Shown here piece after piece: positions 46,915 to 58,015 of a stretch of 64,000 bases of DNA; the stretch's first letter is position 1, and each line of letters starts with the position of its first letter. The stretch lies in contig CM059972.1 in the NCBI GenBank assembly GCA_030490835.1, forward strand, positions 44,619,452 to 44,683,451, read 5' to 3'. Origin of the DNA: Annona cherimola. Taxonomy: Eukaryota; Streptophyta; Magnoliopsida; Magnoliales; Annonaceae. The position numbers were made by a program, and so were the translations under genes. The notes beneath the pieces are model-generated. The model was not told where the DNA came from, searched no databases, and was given only the letters and a program-made list of their open reading frames with translations.

Positions 46915-47151
46915 CAATCAAGTATAAACTTGCATCGGGAAGCAGTCAAGGTCGTCCGGTGCCAACTTTACTTGATCTGGATCCATATTTTGGTGAATCT
47001 GTGAGAGCTGAACCCACTATTCAGCCTCTCTCATCCTTCTACTCATTTGCCCACATCCGATCTATCCCACCTACTCGTTCTCCAACTTACCCAATCTCAG
47101 CCTTTTAATTTACCAAATCCAGATTACCTTCTCTCTTTTTGATTCTTTGAC

Positions 47152-47167
47152 AAAAAGGGAGAGAGAT
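47152..47167 (+). other. Polypurine tract of sirevirus-like element
   Basis: AAAAAGGGAGAGAGAT, preceded by TTTGAC. It lies 44 bp after the envelope-like stop codon and ten bases before the LTR start. Sireviruses carry such GACAAAAAGGG(G)AGA tracts near the 3' LTR. Confidence 0.65.
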
Positions 47168-47934
47168 TTCTTCCAGTGCTGAAATTGGGCACAAGGACAG
47201 GTGAAGTCGCGGTCGAAGTCGACTCCACCCACGACTTAGGTGAAGTCGCAGACTATCAACTCCACTATCGACTTCACGAGATTAATTCCTTCCAACGTTG
47301 AATTTGGGCTAGGAGACAAGTGAAGTCGCAGTCGAAGTCGACTCCACCCGCGACTTGGGTGAAGTCGCATTCCCAAGTCGACTTCGCAATGCGACTTGAG
47401 TGAAGTTGAACCTCAAGTTGTGGCGTCCCAAACCGAGACGTCACTTCCTTACCTCAAGATCTATCGATTGGTAAATGTGAATCAGAATTGTTGCCCTGAT
47501 CACGCGGCGGGATTTTAATTGGAAATTTTTTTTTTCGTTTCTTCATTCATCATCATTTCATTTATAACATAAGCAATGGTACACTTGTACATATCCATTT
47601 TATGACTTCTCAACATGTACTTATACATTATAGACCTTCTTGACCTAATCATGGCATTTCCATTTCATACATACATCTATTCAATCATTAGTTCACCTAG
47701 AATTCGGAACTTTAAACAAGTTCACTTATACATCAACATACCTGAATATTTTCATTTATATCATTCCACTCACCATGGCTATTTCTTTTAGCCCACATGG
47801 TACTATCTCGTACCTTTTCTCCAATTCTTAGGTCCTCGACCGCTTGAGTCTCCCAGTACCTGTCTGAGGTTTGAAAAACAAAACGTAAGTGATAACTCAG
47901 TAAGCAAACATTTTGGGGCAAGACTTTCGTTGAA

Positions 47935-48400
47935 AATCATTTCCTAAAATATTTTTCTCATAAATCATTTTGGTCAGGGGACATTTTATATCCCAAAACA
48001 TCTTGACATAAACCATATTTGGCAATGGACATTCTCATGTCCACGAAAAGATGTTTTTCCACATAAATCATTTTGGCATTAGACGTTCATACGTCCTAAA
48101 ATATTTTTCCACTTAAACCTTATTGGAAACGAACATTTATACGTCCTAAAATTTTTTTCATATAAACACTTTGATAAACATTTTTTGTAAGCCATTTTGG
48201 CAATGGACATTCATACGTCCACAAACACTTTTATCCCTTAAACTCTTTTAGAAACAGACATTTTTATGTCCACACATGTTCTAACATAAATCCCTTTAGG
48301 AAATGGACATTCTCATGTCCAACCATTTTTCCCACATAAACCCTTTGGAAATGGACATTCTCATGTCCAAAATATTTTCCAACATAAACTCCCTTTTTCT
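47935..48400. repeat. Hairpin-forming tandem array in Tekay solo LTR
   Basis: About seven or eight degenerate units of roughly 60 bp, each with GGACATTC(T/A)(C/T)A(T/C)GTCC, a near-perfect palindrome, followed by an AAATATTTTTCCACATAAACC-type linker. Later units (48180-48370) are the best preserved. It is unique to this LTR in the window. Confidence 0.8.
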
Positions 48401-48890
48401 TAATCCCCATCTTGGGGCTTGTTTATAGCAAACAAGTTATGAATCCTTTTCATGAAAAATTTTGCATAAAAACTATTTTTTATTCTTAATATTTACACAT
48501 TTTGTATAAAACACCCTGCTTTTAGGGTCATTTATGCATAATGGCTCATAAAAATCCAATTTAGGATAACTTTTTGTATAAATACTTTTATATCCCAATC
48601 TTTGGGCTTTTGAAAAGAAAAACGTAAGCAAACACATTTCTCCCCATCCAGTAGTGACACTTACCAAGTGATCATGCTACCTTTTGGAAGAGAATCCTTA
48701 ACAACATGCTAGCCAGGCGGCTGTTTATTTATCCTGCTCCCATCTCAGGGAGGGCGCCGCTGGCACTCCTGTCATCCCGTAGCGACTTGGCCTTATGTAG
48801 AGTGGGCCCCGGTCATCCCAACCGTGCTCTACAACCTACCTGTTTCTTGTACTGGTACACCATATATTATTATGACGGACCGCAGCCCGT

Positions 48891-49052
48891 TTGGTTTGAA
48901 GAACCACAGATCGCAACCCATGTCCTTTTAAACGGGGATCACAGACCTCTGTCTGCATCTATAACACACAATTGGTTTGAAGAACCACAGACCGCAGCCC
49001 ATGTCCTTTTAAACCGGGATCACAGACCTCTATCTGCATCCATAACACACAA
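48891..49052. repeat. 81-bp tandem duplication in Tekay solo LTR
   Basis: Two adjacent copies of a unit starting TTGGTTTGAAGAACCACAGA, 48891-48971 and 48972-49052, differing at only a few bases. Flanking CACAGACCGCAG motifs (48876 and 49101) suggest that an older array was broader. Confidence 0.85.
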
Positions 49053-52000
49053 AAAATCTTAGACCGAAGTCTATATCTCAAAAAAATTATTTTCAAAAAC
49101 ACATCACAGACCGCAGTCCGTGTTAACTTGTAAAGCGAGCGCACCCACTTTAAACAAGTTGTTATTTGAAATCTAATTTTATGATGACCTTCCTTAAATT
49201 CTATTAGAAATATTTTGAGTAAAATATTTTGATAAATATTTAAAATATTTGAGAAACAACACACTTTAAAAACCTTTTTAATAAAACAACATAGGAAGTT
49301 GGTCATCCTTAAATCCATTTCAACACATCCGTATAAATATTTTTCAAGATATTTTCAACATAGATTTCCTTATCGAAAGGAAATCAAAACTTTTCGAATA
49401 TCATTTCAAAACATATGAACTATGTCCAAATCATCATTTATTATCTAATTATCATGACCTAGCAAAACAAATCTTTTTCATAAATCAAATCTCTTTTTTT
49501 TCCTTTTTCTTTAACAAACATAATTATTTATCATAAAACATCATAGAAGAAATTCAAAACTTATTTACATTTGTTGTTTTGTGAAAAAGGAAAAAATTCT
49601 CTTTTTCTTATAAAATACTTTTGAAACACATCATAAAGAACTTGTTTACTTAAAAGCAAATTCTTAAAACCATCGGCATCAAACATGAAATCCTTTTGAA
49701 AATATTATCATGGAGAACTTGCTTACTCATAAGCAAATTTCTCAAACCATTAGCATAAAGCATTGTCAATCTTTGGCAACACTGAAGATAAAATCCTTAT
49801 CTTAAAATGTATTGCTTGCTTCCCATGAAGCAAACCTTGAGGCTTTTCCTTAAAGTCATTCTTTTCCAAAACTTACGACTTTTCATTAAAGCCGTCATTT
49901 TCAAAACTTGTGGCTTTTCATTAAAGACATTATTTTCAAAACTTGTGCTTGCCTATTCGTCAAAACATAAACATAAAAATTTCAATCACATCAATCACAT
50001 AGAAAGAAAACAACATTTTAGAAAGTTTGCTTGCTTACCTGAGATCGACATAATCCTTTTCTTCCATACTCGTCTTTGCCTTTGCCTAGATAAATGAAAA
50101 TAACATTTCATTTATTTGCATCATATTCAAATACTTATATTCCTTGGGTTTTCCACCCTACATAAATCCATTTGTCATAGGGTTCCCAAAATAGCAACTT
50201 TAAAATCCGTTTTTTGTCGTTTCAATGCTCCCTTTAGCAACATGGTCTAAATAGATTTTTAATCCAAATTTTCCAGCCTTAAACCATGCTTTTCTTAACC
50301 CAAATTTAGGGTATTAACATATGTTTAAAATTCATATATTAACTCCTCTCAAAACAGCAACTTATTTTCCTATTGCGGGTACCGTTTTCACCTCATTTGG
50401 ACACCTATTCATAAAATTCATAAAAATCAGATTTGGGGCTTATCTTTCCAAATCCTTTTGGGCATCCAAAGTATCATAATACTAGGGTATTTTACCCTAC
50501 ATAACTTTCATAAATCATTTAATCTCATTTCTCCACTATTTTTAACATAAAAATGGAAAAATCGGGTCATATATGCAACCCTAAGTTCCATATCTTATAA
50601 AATCAGCGGCTTATTCATAAATCATCATATGAATTATATTAAATCATGATTGATATCCCATTATAAGTCAAATTCCATCACAAAAACCTGGAATTTAACA
50701 TTTATCTTAATTTATTCCTTATATAAAAATTATTAAAAATCTTTTGGTGCAGCTGATCCTGCCACCCGTACAACCCTGTTCAGGTTGATTTACTCAGATT
50801 TTTAATTTGCAACTGGTTTATCCTTTTAAGCAGAAAATTGGGTCATTCCTTAATCACCCCATAATAATTCTTCTGAAAACTTTTCATGCTAAAATTCATC
50901 CATTTACTGTTCCGTTCATATTTTAGTTTACAACATCATATAACTTCCAGATTTGAGGCATAAAATCAAGATTAACATATACTTACTTGATTAATTGATA
51001 ATCCCTCCATTGAGCACTTGAAATTCTCTTCTTTTCCTCTCCTCCTTGCTGAGTTTGACGTGCCCTAGCTGCTGCCCTTAGAGAAAATCTCCATTTTTCT
51101 CCATTTTTCCTCTCTTCTCTCTCTCTCTCTACTTCTCTCTTCTTCTCTCTCTTTCTCCCCCCTTGTTGGATCGTACAGCAGCCCTTGCTCCTCTCTTTTT
51201 TTTCTTTTTATAAACCACTTTACTTGGTGCCCAAGTAACCCCATAAGCATTTTAGTAAATTCCATTCACTTTCCACAATTGCCCTTCTTTACTTAGCTCT
51301 TAAGCAACTTATTACTTGGTCTCCAAGAAACCAACTTTCCATGATAATTAGCTTAATCCATTCCATTCATCTTATATATATATCATAATTTTATTCCATC
51401 GTTTCAAATTTCATCTCAAACCGACGTTTCTACGTCAAGTTATGACCACTTGAATTTATCTTTTGGATTTGGGAATAAAAATAATTAATTATCACCCTAA
51501 TCCCATCATGATTCCCTTAATCCAATCCATCCATAAGATTGGGCCCACCATCATGAGCTTACCTTTCAAATTTCATCGAAATCCACCTTGTAGGCGTCAA
51601 GTTATGAATTTTTTATCATTTTTCATCTTAATTCCATAATTACACTTTAATCTCCATAAATTAAATCATGGTAATTAAAATGATTATTCCTGATACCTTG
51701 TCACCCTTAAGTCCTCATTAAGCCCCTCGGGTCATACCGACTCACTTTGGGCTCCGACGATTAAATTTTTAATCACCATTTCTAATTAAACCCTAATTGC
51801 AAAATAGCATCAAATCATAAAATCATCCATAAATCATTCAAAATTCATTTTCATCACATATAAATCAGGTATATATGTTCAATGCATCCCATTGAGTCCT
51901 ACATAGGTTGGGATTTCACACAAGTCGACCCAAGCATCCGACTTGAGTTAAGCTGAAGACTAAGACAGTCCATACAAGCAAATATCCATGATAAAATAAT

Positions 52001-52470
52001 TCAAGATGGTATATTATTAAAGTGAAAATCACTAACTACATCTTTGGACTTCAAACTCAAGGAAGGCAAATCATTCTAAAAAAAGATGAACATGCCAAGT
52101 TTCAAAACTAAGCACTGAAGATCAAGGGTATCATTCGAAGAATAGGATATGAGATGAAAAAGGAGCATCAAGGATTGCTTCCAAAGGAATCCAAGTTCCA
52201 ATTTATGCATACATATGGTGAAGTCGCACTCGAAGTCGACTCCACCAGTGACTTCGGTCAGGTCCAAGACCAAGTCGACCTGAAATGGAACTTGAAGCCA
52301 AGTAGGAGACCAAAGTTGCGACCGAAGTCGACTCCAGTCTGCGACTTAGGTTAAGTCGCATCCGAAGTCGACTCCACATGCGACTTGGTTCGCAACGATT
52401 GGGAAAATCCGAACGTTGGTGCATTAAATGCGCACCACCTACCACCAAACGTTCGAACTTACTCCACCAT

Positions 52471-52480
52471 TATAAAAGAG
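52471..52480 (+). promoter_or_regulatory. Sirevirus-like LTR TATA box
   Basis: TATAAAAGAG lies about 75 bp after the AAGTCG array, in the same context as the minus-strand TATA at 45937 (CGTTCGAA nearby in both). Confidence 0.5.
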
Positions 52481-53122
52481 CATTCAAGAGGACGTGCTAG
52501 AGATTAGAGAAGCATTCATTGTATTCACCTTCCACCCTCTTTAAGCATTAAGTGATCTACACCAACTTCAAGTGAAGACCTTTGCTCCAACTTGCTGAAA
52601 GCGACATTGCTGATCATTTCATTCTCTCAACAAGTTCTTCCACTAGCTGAAATCTGCCTACACAAACTTGTAAAGTGTAGTTTTTTTTATTTGATTCATT
52701 ACTTGTATTCGACACTTGGTTTGATATTGGAAATCGGAACCAAGTGAAAGCAAAGTAGTGTTGTGACTTGAGTATGACTCGTCACCTACTTGTGTTGTGA
52801 TTGTACAAGCCCCCTAGAGCTGGAATCTAGAAGAGAGCTGCTGCTCTAGTTGTATTTGGTAATCGAATAGTGGAACCCAAGTCACAACGGGTGTGAGCTT
52901 GGAAGAGTGGAGTAGAGAATGTTGTCTGAACCACTATAAAACTTGTGTCTTCTGTTGTGGCTTGCTTATAATCTTTTATTGCTTTATTTCTCTCCATATT
53001 CTCTGCTTGTTTCATTAAGGAGATTAAACTAAACAGGGAGAAAGTTTCTGCTTGAGCAAATTTTTAAAATACTCAATTCACCCCTCCCCTCTTGGGTTGT
53101 TGCCATAAACTCGGGACCAATA

Positions 53123-53640
53123 ATAGATTACAGATATGCAACTGCGATCTATTATATATTGCATATAATATAATCTATTACAATTCATGCAAAACAAATT
53201 ATCAAACAGAGATATTGATCAAGTAGAAAATGTGTGATTTTTGGGAACTGATTTAGAACCAGAACCAACCTGAACTTTAAAAAATAGAGTAGAGTGTACT
53301 CCAAACCGATCCTGCCTAAAATAGGGTAGCTAAAATCGGGTAAGGGTAGGTTCTATCCCTTACCCGGACCTACCTGGACCAAGTTGCACCCATTTAGTCT
53401 GTCCCTTTACCTCACCCAGTATTTCTCTGCCCCCAGTTCTTCTTACTTGATTCCCGTCCTCCTTTCCTCTTACTCTTCATGATCCATCCACCTCATCATT
53501 GGTGTCCATATCTACCATGAAGTCCTCATCATTTTGTGTATACATCACATCGGTTAGATATTTTTTCAAAAAGACTTTATTTCCTTTGCCCCTTGCTCCT
53601 TTTAGTCCCAATGTTTTAAAACCCATCCTTAGATTGCATT
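53123..53640. other. Unclassified AT-rich DNA
   Basis: No gene. It starts with imperfect inverted repeats of TAATAGATTA/TAATCTATTA (53119-53182). 53250-53400 is related in reverse to 27470-27600. The remainder may be the tail of the LINE ORF1 remnant that follows. Confidence 0.35.
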
Positions 53641-54400
53641 CAGAATGAAAGTTTGCTCTAGTTTACACAACATCTCCCTTTTACCCTCCACACTTTCTAA
53701 ATGCATGTCCCATCTTTCCACATATATAGCAAAAAACATGTAATATCATATATTCAAATGGTACCCACCTTTTTTGCCAATGAACTATGCTTCACAAAAA
53801 TTACCATCCAGGTAGGCTTCCTTATGTCAAACTTCACCTTAACTTTAACACCAGTTGTAGTTGATATGACATTATAATAGTGGTCAAAGGATTTACTAAT
53901 GATCTCTCCCAAGTCGCTTGACTGACAAGGAAGGGAATGCCTTTTATTAACAGGCAGATGGGAGTGATGTGGGGATCAACTTCCTCATGATCTAGCAGTT
54001 CTTTGAGCTTTTTCCTTTGGATAATCTTTCTGTCATACAACCATAGATGTTCTTGCAAGATCCATTATTTATCCTCCTTTGCGCCAAAAGAGGTCTTGCA
54101 TAGGTTATCATCTACCTTTGTGAAAGCTATCACTATTTTTGTCTTCAAGTTTAGCACAATTGCCTTGAAGAACTCTCGATTGATCGAGTCCCCCTTTGGA
54201 TCAATTTTTAGGATTTCTCTTGCTTCAAACACCAAATTTTGGATTTCCTTTAGATCTTCTTCATTTAGGGCCATTTTCACTAATATCCCACAAATTCCCT
54301 AATTCCTTGTAGTCCTTTGTGGACACCCGCATCAAATTGTGGAAGTTTCAAAACTATCACCCAGATGCCTTCACCTGGAACCATATGCAAAATTTTTCGC
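53641..54400 (-). pseudogene. LINE ORF1 (DUF4283 + CCHC-type) remnant
   Basis: Minus-strand frames carry the hallmarks of plant non-LTR retrotransposon ORF1, a nucleic-acid-binding chaperone. The N-terminal DUF4283-like region reads IVIAFTKVDDNLCKTSF, then a W-I-L-Q..LWLYDRKI block (54060-54010). Next is a KGIPFLVSQATW segment in the place of the usual I-P-L-H..S/N motif. It is followed by VKFDIRKPTWMVIFV (near 53820) and a decayed zinc knuckle region (ITCFLLYMWKDG near 53730), where the Cys residues have mostly been lost. Frameshifts near 54060 and 53830 and stops are present. No RT follows within the window, so it is a fragment. Confidence 0.6.
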
Positions 54401-54428
54401 TTAGTGGAAACACTCGGGAAGGAACTAG

Positions 54429-54817
54429 TGATCCTGTTAGCCCAGGCTAAGTAAATGTCTCACTTAGCCCACCTTAAAAAACCTATTTACAACAACTTTT
54501 TTTTACTTGTTTCTTCGTGCACTTGTTTATCTAATTGTATTTAATATATTGACCAAGTTTTACCATTTTTGAATATGTTTATCTATTTTTTTGAGATTTT
54601 TAAACATCTATGTATATATATGTATTTAAAATACCCTTTTTTTTTAAATCTAAAAAAATATATATACACATATCCAAAAATGGTAAAACTTGATTTATAT
54701 ATTAAATACACCTAGATAAACAAGTGTATGAAGAAAAAAGCAAAAAAAAAATGTTTTAAATAGGATTTTTGAGGTAGGCTAAGTGAGACATTTATTTAGC
54801 TCGGGCTAACAGAATCA
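54429..54817. mobile_element. Long-hairpin MITE
   Basis: A 389-bp palindromic element. The left arm TGATCCTGTTAGCCCAGGCT matches, in reverse complement, the right arm AGCTCGGGCTAACAGAATCA. Complementarity continues inward through GTCTCACTTAGCC..ACCT to an AT-rich loop near 54620. It is non-coding. A clear TSD was not found, so the superfamily is undetermined. Confidence 0.8.
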
Positions 54818-55950
54818 TTCCTCTACTTCAAATAACATGACACAAATGAATACAACAATATTAAACTAAAAAAATTGCATTCACTTGGGGACTTCCATGT
54901 TTCATGGATGTAGGAGTTTTGTCTTCCATTTCAGAAGTAATATCTCTTACAAATACATTGTTAGTTATATTGTTAGATTTACATTCTTTGAACAAGAACT
55001 AAAAAAACATGTACTTGGGAAGTTTTGAGTTGTAAGATAATAAAAGAAAAAAACTTATATTATATTATTATTTCCCCTATAAATATTTTTTGAAATAATA
55101 ATTAGTAAAAAAAATATTCTAACATATTTTTTATTGGATTATCTATCAGTTCGATGGAATGAAATATGTATTTCGTAAAGCTTACATATAATATTTAAGA
55201 AATATATTCACAACTTAGAAGTTACGACATTGCTCGTCCTGCATTTTCTGTTAACGTATGGTTTACTAACGAATTGGGCCGAAAATTTGGATTGGGTTTC
55301 AAGCAGAGCGGCTGGTATGTCCAGAGTACGAAGATCGTCATATCCTCTTCCTAGCTGGTGGCTTGGCTTGCCACATGTGGTAAGCATGCTTGGACAATAA
55401 TAATGGACAGGAATTGGCTGACTTAAAGGCTACAATTGGTACCGATGTTCTGTATTTCTTCTTACGATTTCTGTCCATAAATCTGTCCACCTGCCTTCTA
55501 CGCATGCAATGATGACAATATATGCTGGTTTTCCACAACATGTAGAGAGAGAGGGAGACGGAGAGGGAGGGAGACAGAGATTGTTTTGCATTAACATATC
55601 ATGGAAGGCTGCCGTGTTCAGGAGAAATTTGATGTTTTGCAATCAATTTTTTAGCTAAAAAAGTTAAATTTTGTACGTAATTTTGTTGTGGCCTATTCTC
55701 TTTGCGAGGAAATAATTTACTAAATTTTTTTGTGCCATTTGTGCTTTAGCAAAGAAAATTTTCTTACAAATAACTGTTGGATGTAAACAATAAAATTTAT
55801 TGCTCATATTATCATAAAGCAAAACATTCACTGCAATGATTAAGGTATTTTTTTTGTTGTTAATAAAATAATAGTGATTGTTTGCTGAAAAAAATGGTTA
55901 CGGAATTTTTTTTTCTAGACAGTTACAATCGCAAGGATTCCAAAAAGAAA
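54818..55950. other. Intergenic DNA, no recognised feature
   Basis: AT-rich with homopolymer runs and a GAGA-rich patch at 55543-55580. Short minus-strand frames at 55338-55642 have no recognisable domains. I see no gene. Confidence 0.5.
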
Positions 55951-56242
55951 TGGCGTGTTTGAGAAGTAAGAAAACTTTTGGATGAATAGTTTTTGGTGTA
56001 AAGGTTTTTTTAATTGAAAAAAAATGATGTGATATGATAAGAATAATAATAAGAAGTAAAAAAAAATAAAGTTAAAATAGATAGGTTAGTCATATGAATA
56101 GTTGTATAGAAATGATTAAAAGGTATAATAGTTGTAAAAGAAGATATGAAAAATTATTAAAAATAGTATAATTATAAAGGTGTGAAAAATTTTAGATTAA
56201 AAAATTTTGTTGAAAAAGTTTTTATTTAAAACAAACAGGCCC
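55951..56242. mobile_element. MITE-like repeat (copy 1)
   Basis: Shares with 59591-59862 the blocks TGTGATATGATA, AATAATAAGAAGTA and AAAGTTAAAATAGATAGGTT in the same order. The ends are CGTGTTTGAG and AAACAAACAGGCCC, giving a short imperfect TGTTTG/CAAACA inverted end typical of hAT-type MITEs. The TSD is unresolved. Confidence 0.55.
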
Positions 56243-57160
56243 AAAGTCAGTCTCCCGGCTTCCAAAGCCTATGTAAAATGTTTTTGCACATTAAAACACT
56301 TTTTTAGATGTGACGCTGAAATCTCAGACCAAAATTCAAAAGAAATAAACTCCCCAGTTTATTGGTTTAGTTGATCTTACTAAAAAAATGTCAGATAGCG
56401 GCATCTATCCAATCTGACAGACTTTTTTAATCCAATAAAGACCATTACTATTTACTACGGGACTGTTTGGATTGCATGAAAACTCACCCTTTTTGCTAAA
56501 ACTTTTCACGTCAGGGACTTATGGGCAAAAAGCCGTCAACTCAAGCCTGTCCTGCCGGACATCCCGTACGTTTGCAGCATTTCCCTCGACGCATGTGAAT
56601 GCGTGGAATCGTCCACCTGCGGACTACCATGAATCATGCGGCGCAGAAACTATTTTCGTCGCCCGGACATTTCATTCGCCGCCAATACGAATCAAATGCG
56701 GCTGATTTATCGACGGACGAGAAATTGATGGCTGACATTTTTTTAAGTCATAAAACATGTCAAAAAGTTTTAAACCATGCCAAAGTGCCCAGGACCTAGT
56801 TTGACTACCATCTGGAATATTAAGAGTATACTCTTGGCATAGCTAAATCAGCTCCCGGAATACGGACTTGGGAATACAATCCTATGTATTACTGCTTGCT
56901 GCAGGCAGCACCACGTAAAGCATAAGTTCAATATCATCGACAAGTTTGGAATCTGTTCTCATCATCATCTAAGGTCGATATATCTAATGATCCAACTGGC
57001 TTTAACTTACGGCATGAGATGTTGTATGAGCTATTTCAATGTAAGATAGAATCAAGAATGTAATTAGCACATTCCTCTTAGTTTGATTATTTAGATTGCT
57101 AATCAAACCTTTTATGTATTAATCAAACCTTTTATGTATTAAAATGTGAATTGGGCTTTC
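56243..57160. other. Intergenic DNA with a CpG-rich patch
   Basis: No gene is recognised. 56510-56725 is distinctly CpG-rich (many CG in CCGGAC, GTCGCC, GACGGACG), in contrast to the AT-rich surroundings, and is open for 77 codons on the plus strand without known motifs. A 20-bp tandem (AATCAAACCTTTTATGTATT) lies at 57102-57141. Confidence 0.4.
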
Positions 57161-58006
57161 TGTTCTCATATGGAGCAAAGATTTAAGAGCATGTTCCACA
57201 AAAGATGTACGAATAGTGCTTTTAGTTTGGTTGTATCTAGCAATAGCAGTAGACCCTTCCATCTTGGTTTTAAGTAAAAGGGAAAGAAGAGGCAAAGGTC
57301 TTCAGACTTCCCTTTTAAGCCTTGAAAGAAAGCTTGATATATATATATGAAGGCAAGATCGGTTATCCGCTTATATTCAGGTACGCTCGCAAGGAAGAGA
57401 GAGGAGAGAGATCTCATAGGCATTTCCCAAGGGCGGGAAAGGTTGAAAGGGCTGTACAAGGCACCAGATCAGAGATATCTTGGAAGAAAAATTTCACAGT
57501 GACTTCCAAGAACAAGATTTCCATAGGTTGGGTGAACTTCCTCCCTCCTTCCTATTGAACTTATTATAACGCATGGATGAGTTTGTGGGTACTGATTTCA
57601 GAGCTTTCTAAGGTATCTACACCAAAAATAATTTATTTCCCTCGCTGAGCAGGACTCTAAGAAGATGAACTTTTAGGCATAACTAACTTCTTCATGTTTG
57701 GTGTGATCAGTTAATTATTGTTTGCGGACCATCTAATCCAAGCCATACTTTCTATTTAATTTCAAGCTAAAAAGATGGTTGGCCAACACAACAATGCCAT
57801 CGAAACTTTTGAAATTGCCTTGACATCCAAAGCTTGATTGGTTAAATTCATGAAAGCCATTGCCTGAAAGGTCCATATACATTTGTCTATAGATACGTAC
57901 CTAGGCTTTATTGGGCTGCTCATGGGCAAATGTAGAATAGCATCGTTCATGTTGATTAAAGAAGCATTTTATATATATATATTTTAAAATCTTCATCAAT
58001 GAAACT
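57161..58006. other. Intergenic DNA, origin uncertain
   Basis: 57230-57560 has a purine-rich texture (AAGGGAAAGAAGAGGCAAAGG, GGAAGAGAGAGGAGAGAG) and a composition unlike its neighbours. It could be organelle-derived, but no organelle gene is recognisable. The remainder has nothing I can identify. Confidence 0.3.
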
Positions 58007-58015
58007 ATTAACCAT

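Larger units (their letters stand above)
35222..47108 (+). pseudogene. Envelope-like ORF of a sirevirus-like element, split by two insertions
   Basis: Three plus-strand pieces (35222-35526, 44845-45252, 46920-47108) read in one frame once the Athila-A element, the solo LTR and one copy of each TSD are removed. The first piece contains the conserved plant transposon/envelope-like block (RLLIAHYIYPKGGGRNQL, then GVLPFGTWITKIMHYLSVDL). The second is Pro/Glu/Gln-rich (EREQPPQSPQQEAVSSPPP) and then has a helical stretch EQMEDKFMQQLAGIHTTMIE that could be a coiled coil. The third ends at TAA 47106-47108. In-frame TGA codons lie near 44899 and 45113. A polypurine tract and LTR follow. The function is unknown; related ORFs occur in sireviruses and Athila elements. 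The 5' end is lost to the nested block on the left. Confidence 0.72.
47419..51920 (-). mobile_element. Tekay/Del-type solo LTR, 4,502 bp, TSD CAAGT
   Basis: Starts TGTGGCGTCCCAAACC and ends GGTTGGGATTTCACA, the same ends as the 8661-12631 LTR. It is flanked by CAAGT at 47414-47418 and 51921-51925. The TSD lies in AAGTCG-type sequence of the host LTR, which continues on both sides. No gag, pol, PBS or PPT is present. It contains two tandem arrays (described separately), blocks CTTGCTTACCT..TTTGCCTAGA near 50030-50090, and an (TC)-rich tract at 51110-51155. The short open frames inside are not genes. Confidence 0.95.
47177..53122 (+). repeat. Sirevirus-like 3' LTR, split by a Tekay solo LTR
   Basis: The two parts are 47177-47418 and 51926-53122. 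It starts TGCTGAAATTGGGC and ends CTCGGGACCAATA, the reverse complement of the start of the minus-oriented copies. The left part is a two-unit tandem of about 125 bp (47171 and 47295) built on the GTCGAC/AAGTCG motif. The right part has another array (52215-52395), the conserved CTAGAGC.GGAATCTAGAAGAGAG block and a GCAATTCACCCCTCCCCTCTTGGGTT-type end region. The orientation agrees with the upstream envelope ORF and polypurine tract. The terminal CA is mutated to TA. Confidence 0.75.

Noticed and set aside
51110..51155. CT-rich tract as a gene 5' leader
   Set aside because: It lies inside the Tekay solo LTR and corresponds on the minus strand to the GAGA-rich leader region of related LTRs.
47419..51920. 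Full gypsy element in this interval
   Set aside because: No primer site, polypurine tract or coding domain between the ends; length and ends match a single LTR, and a single pair of TSDs flanks it.
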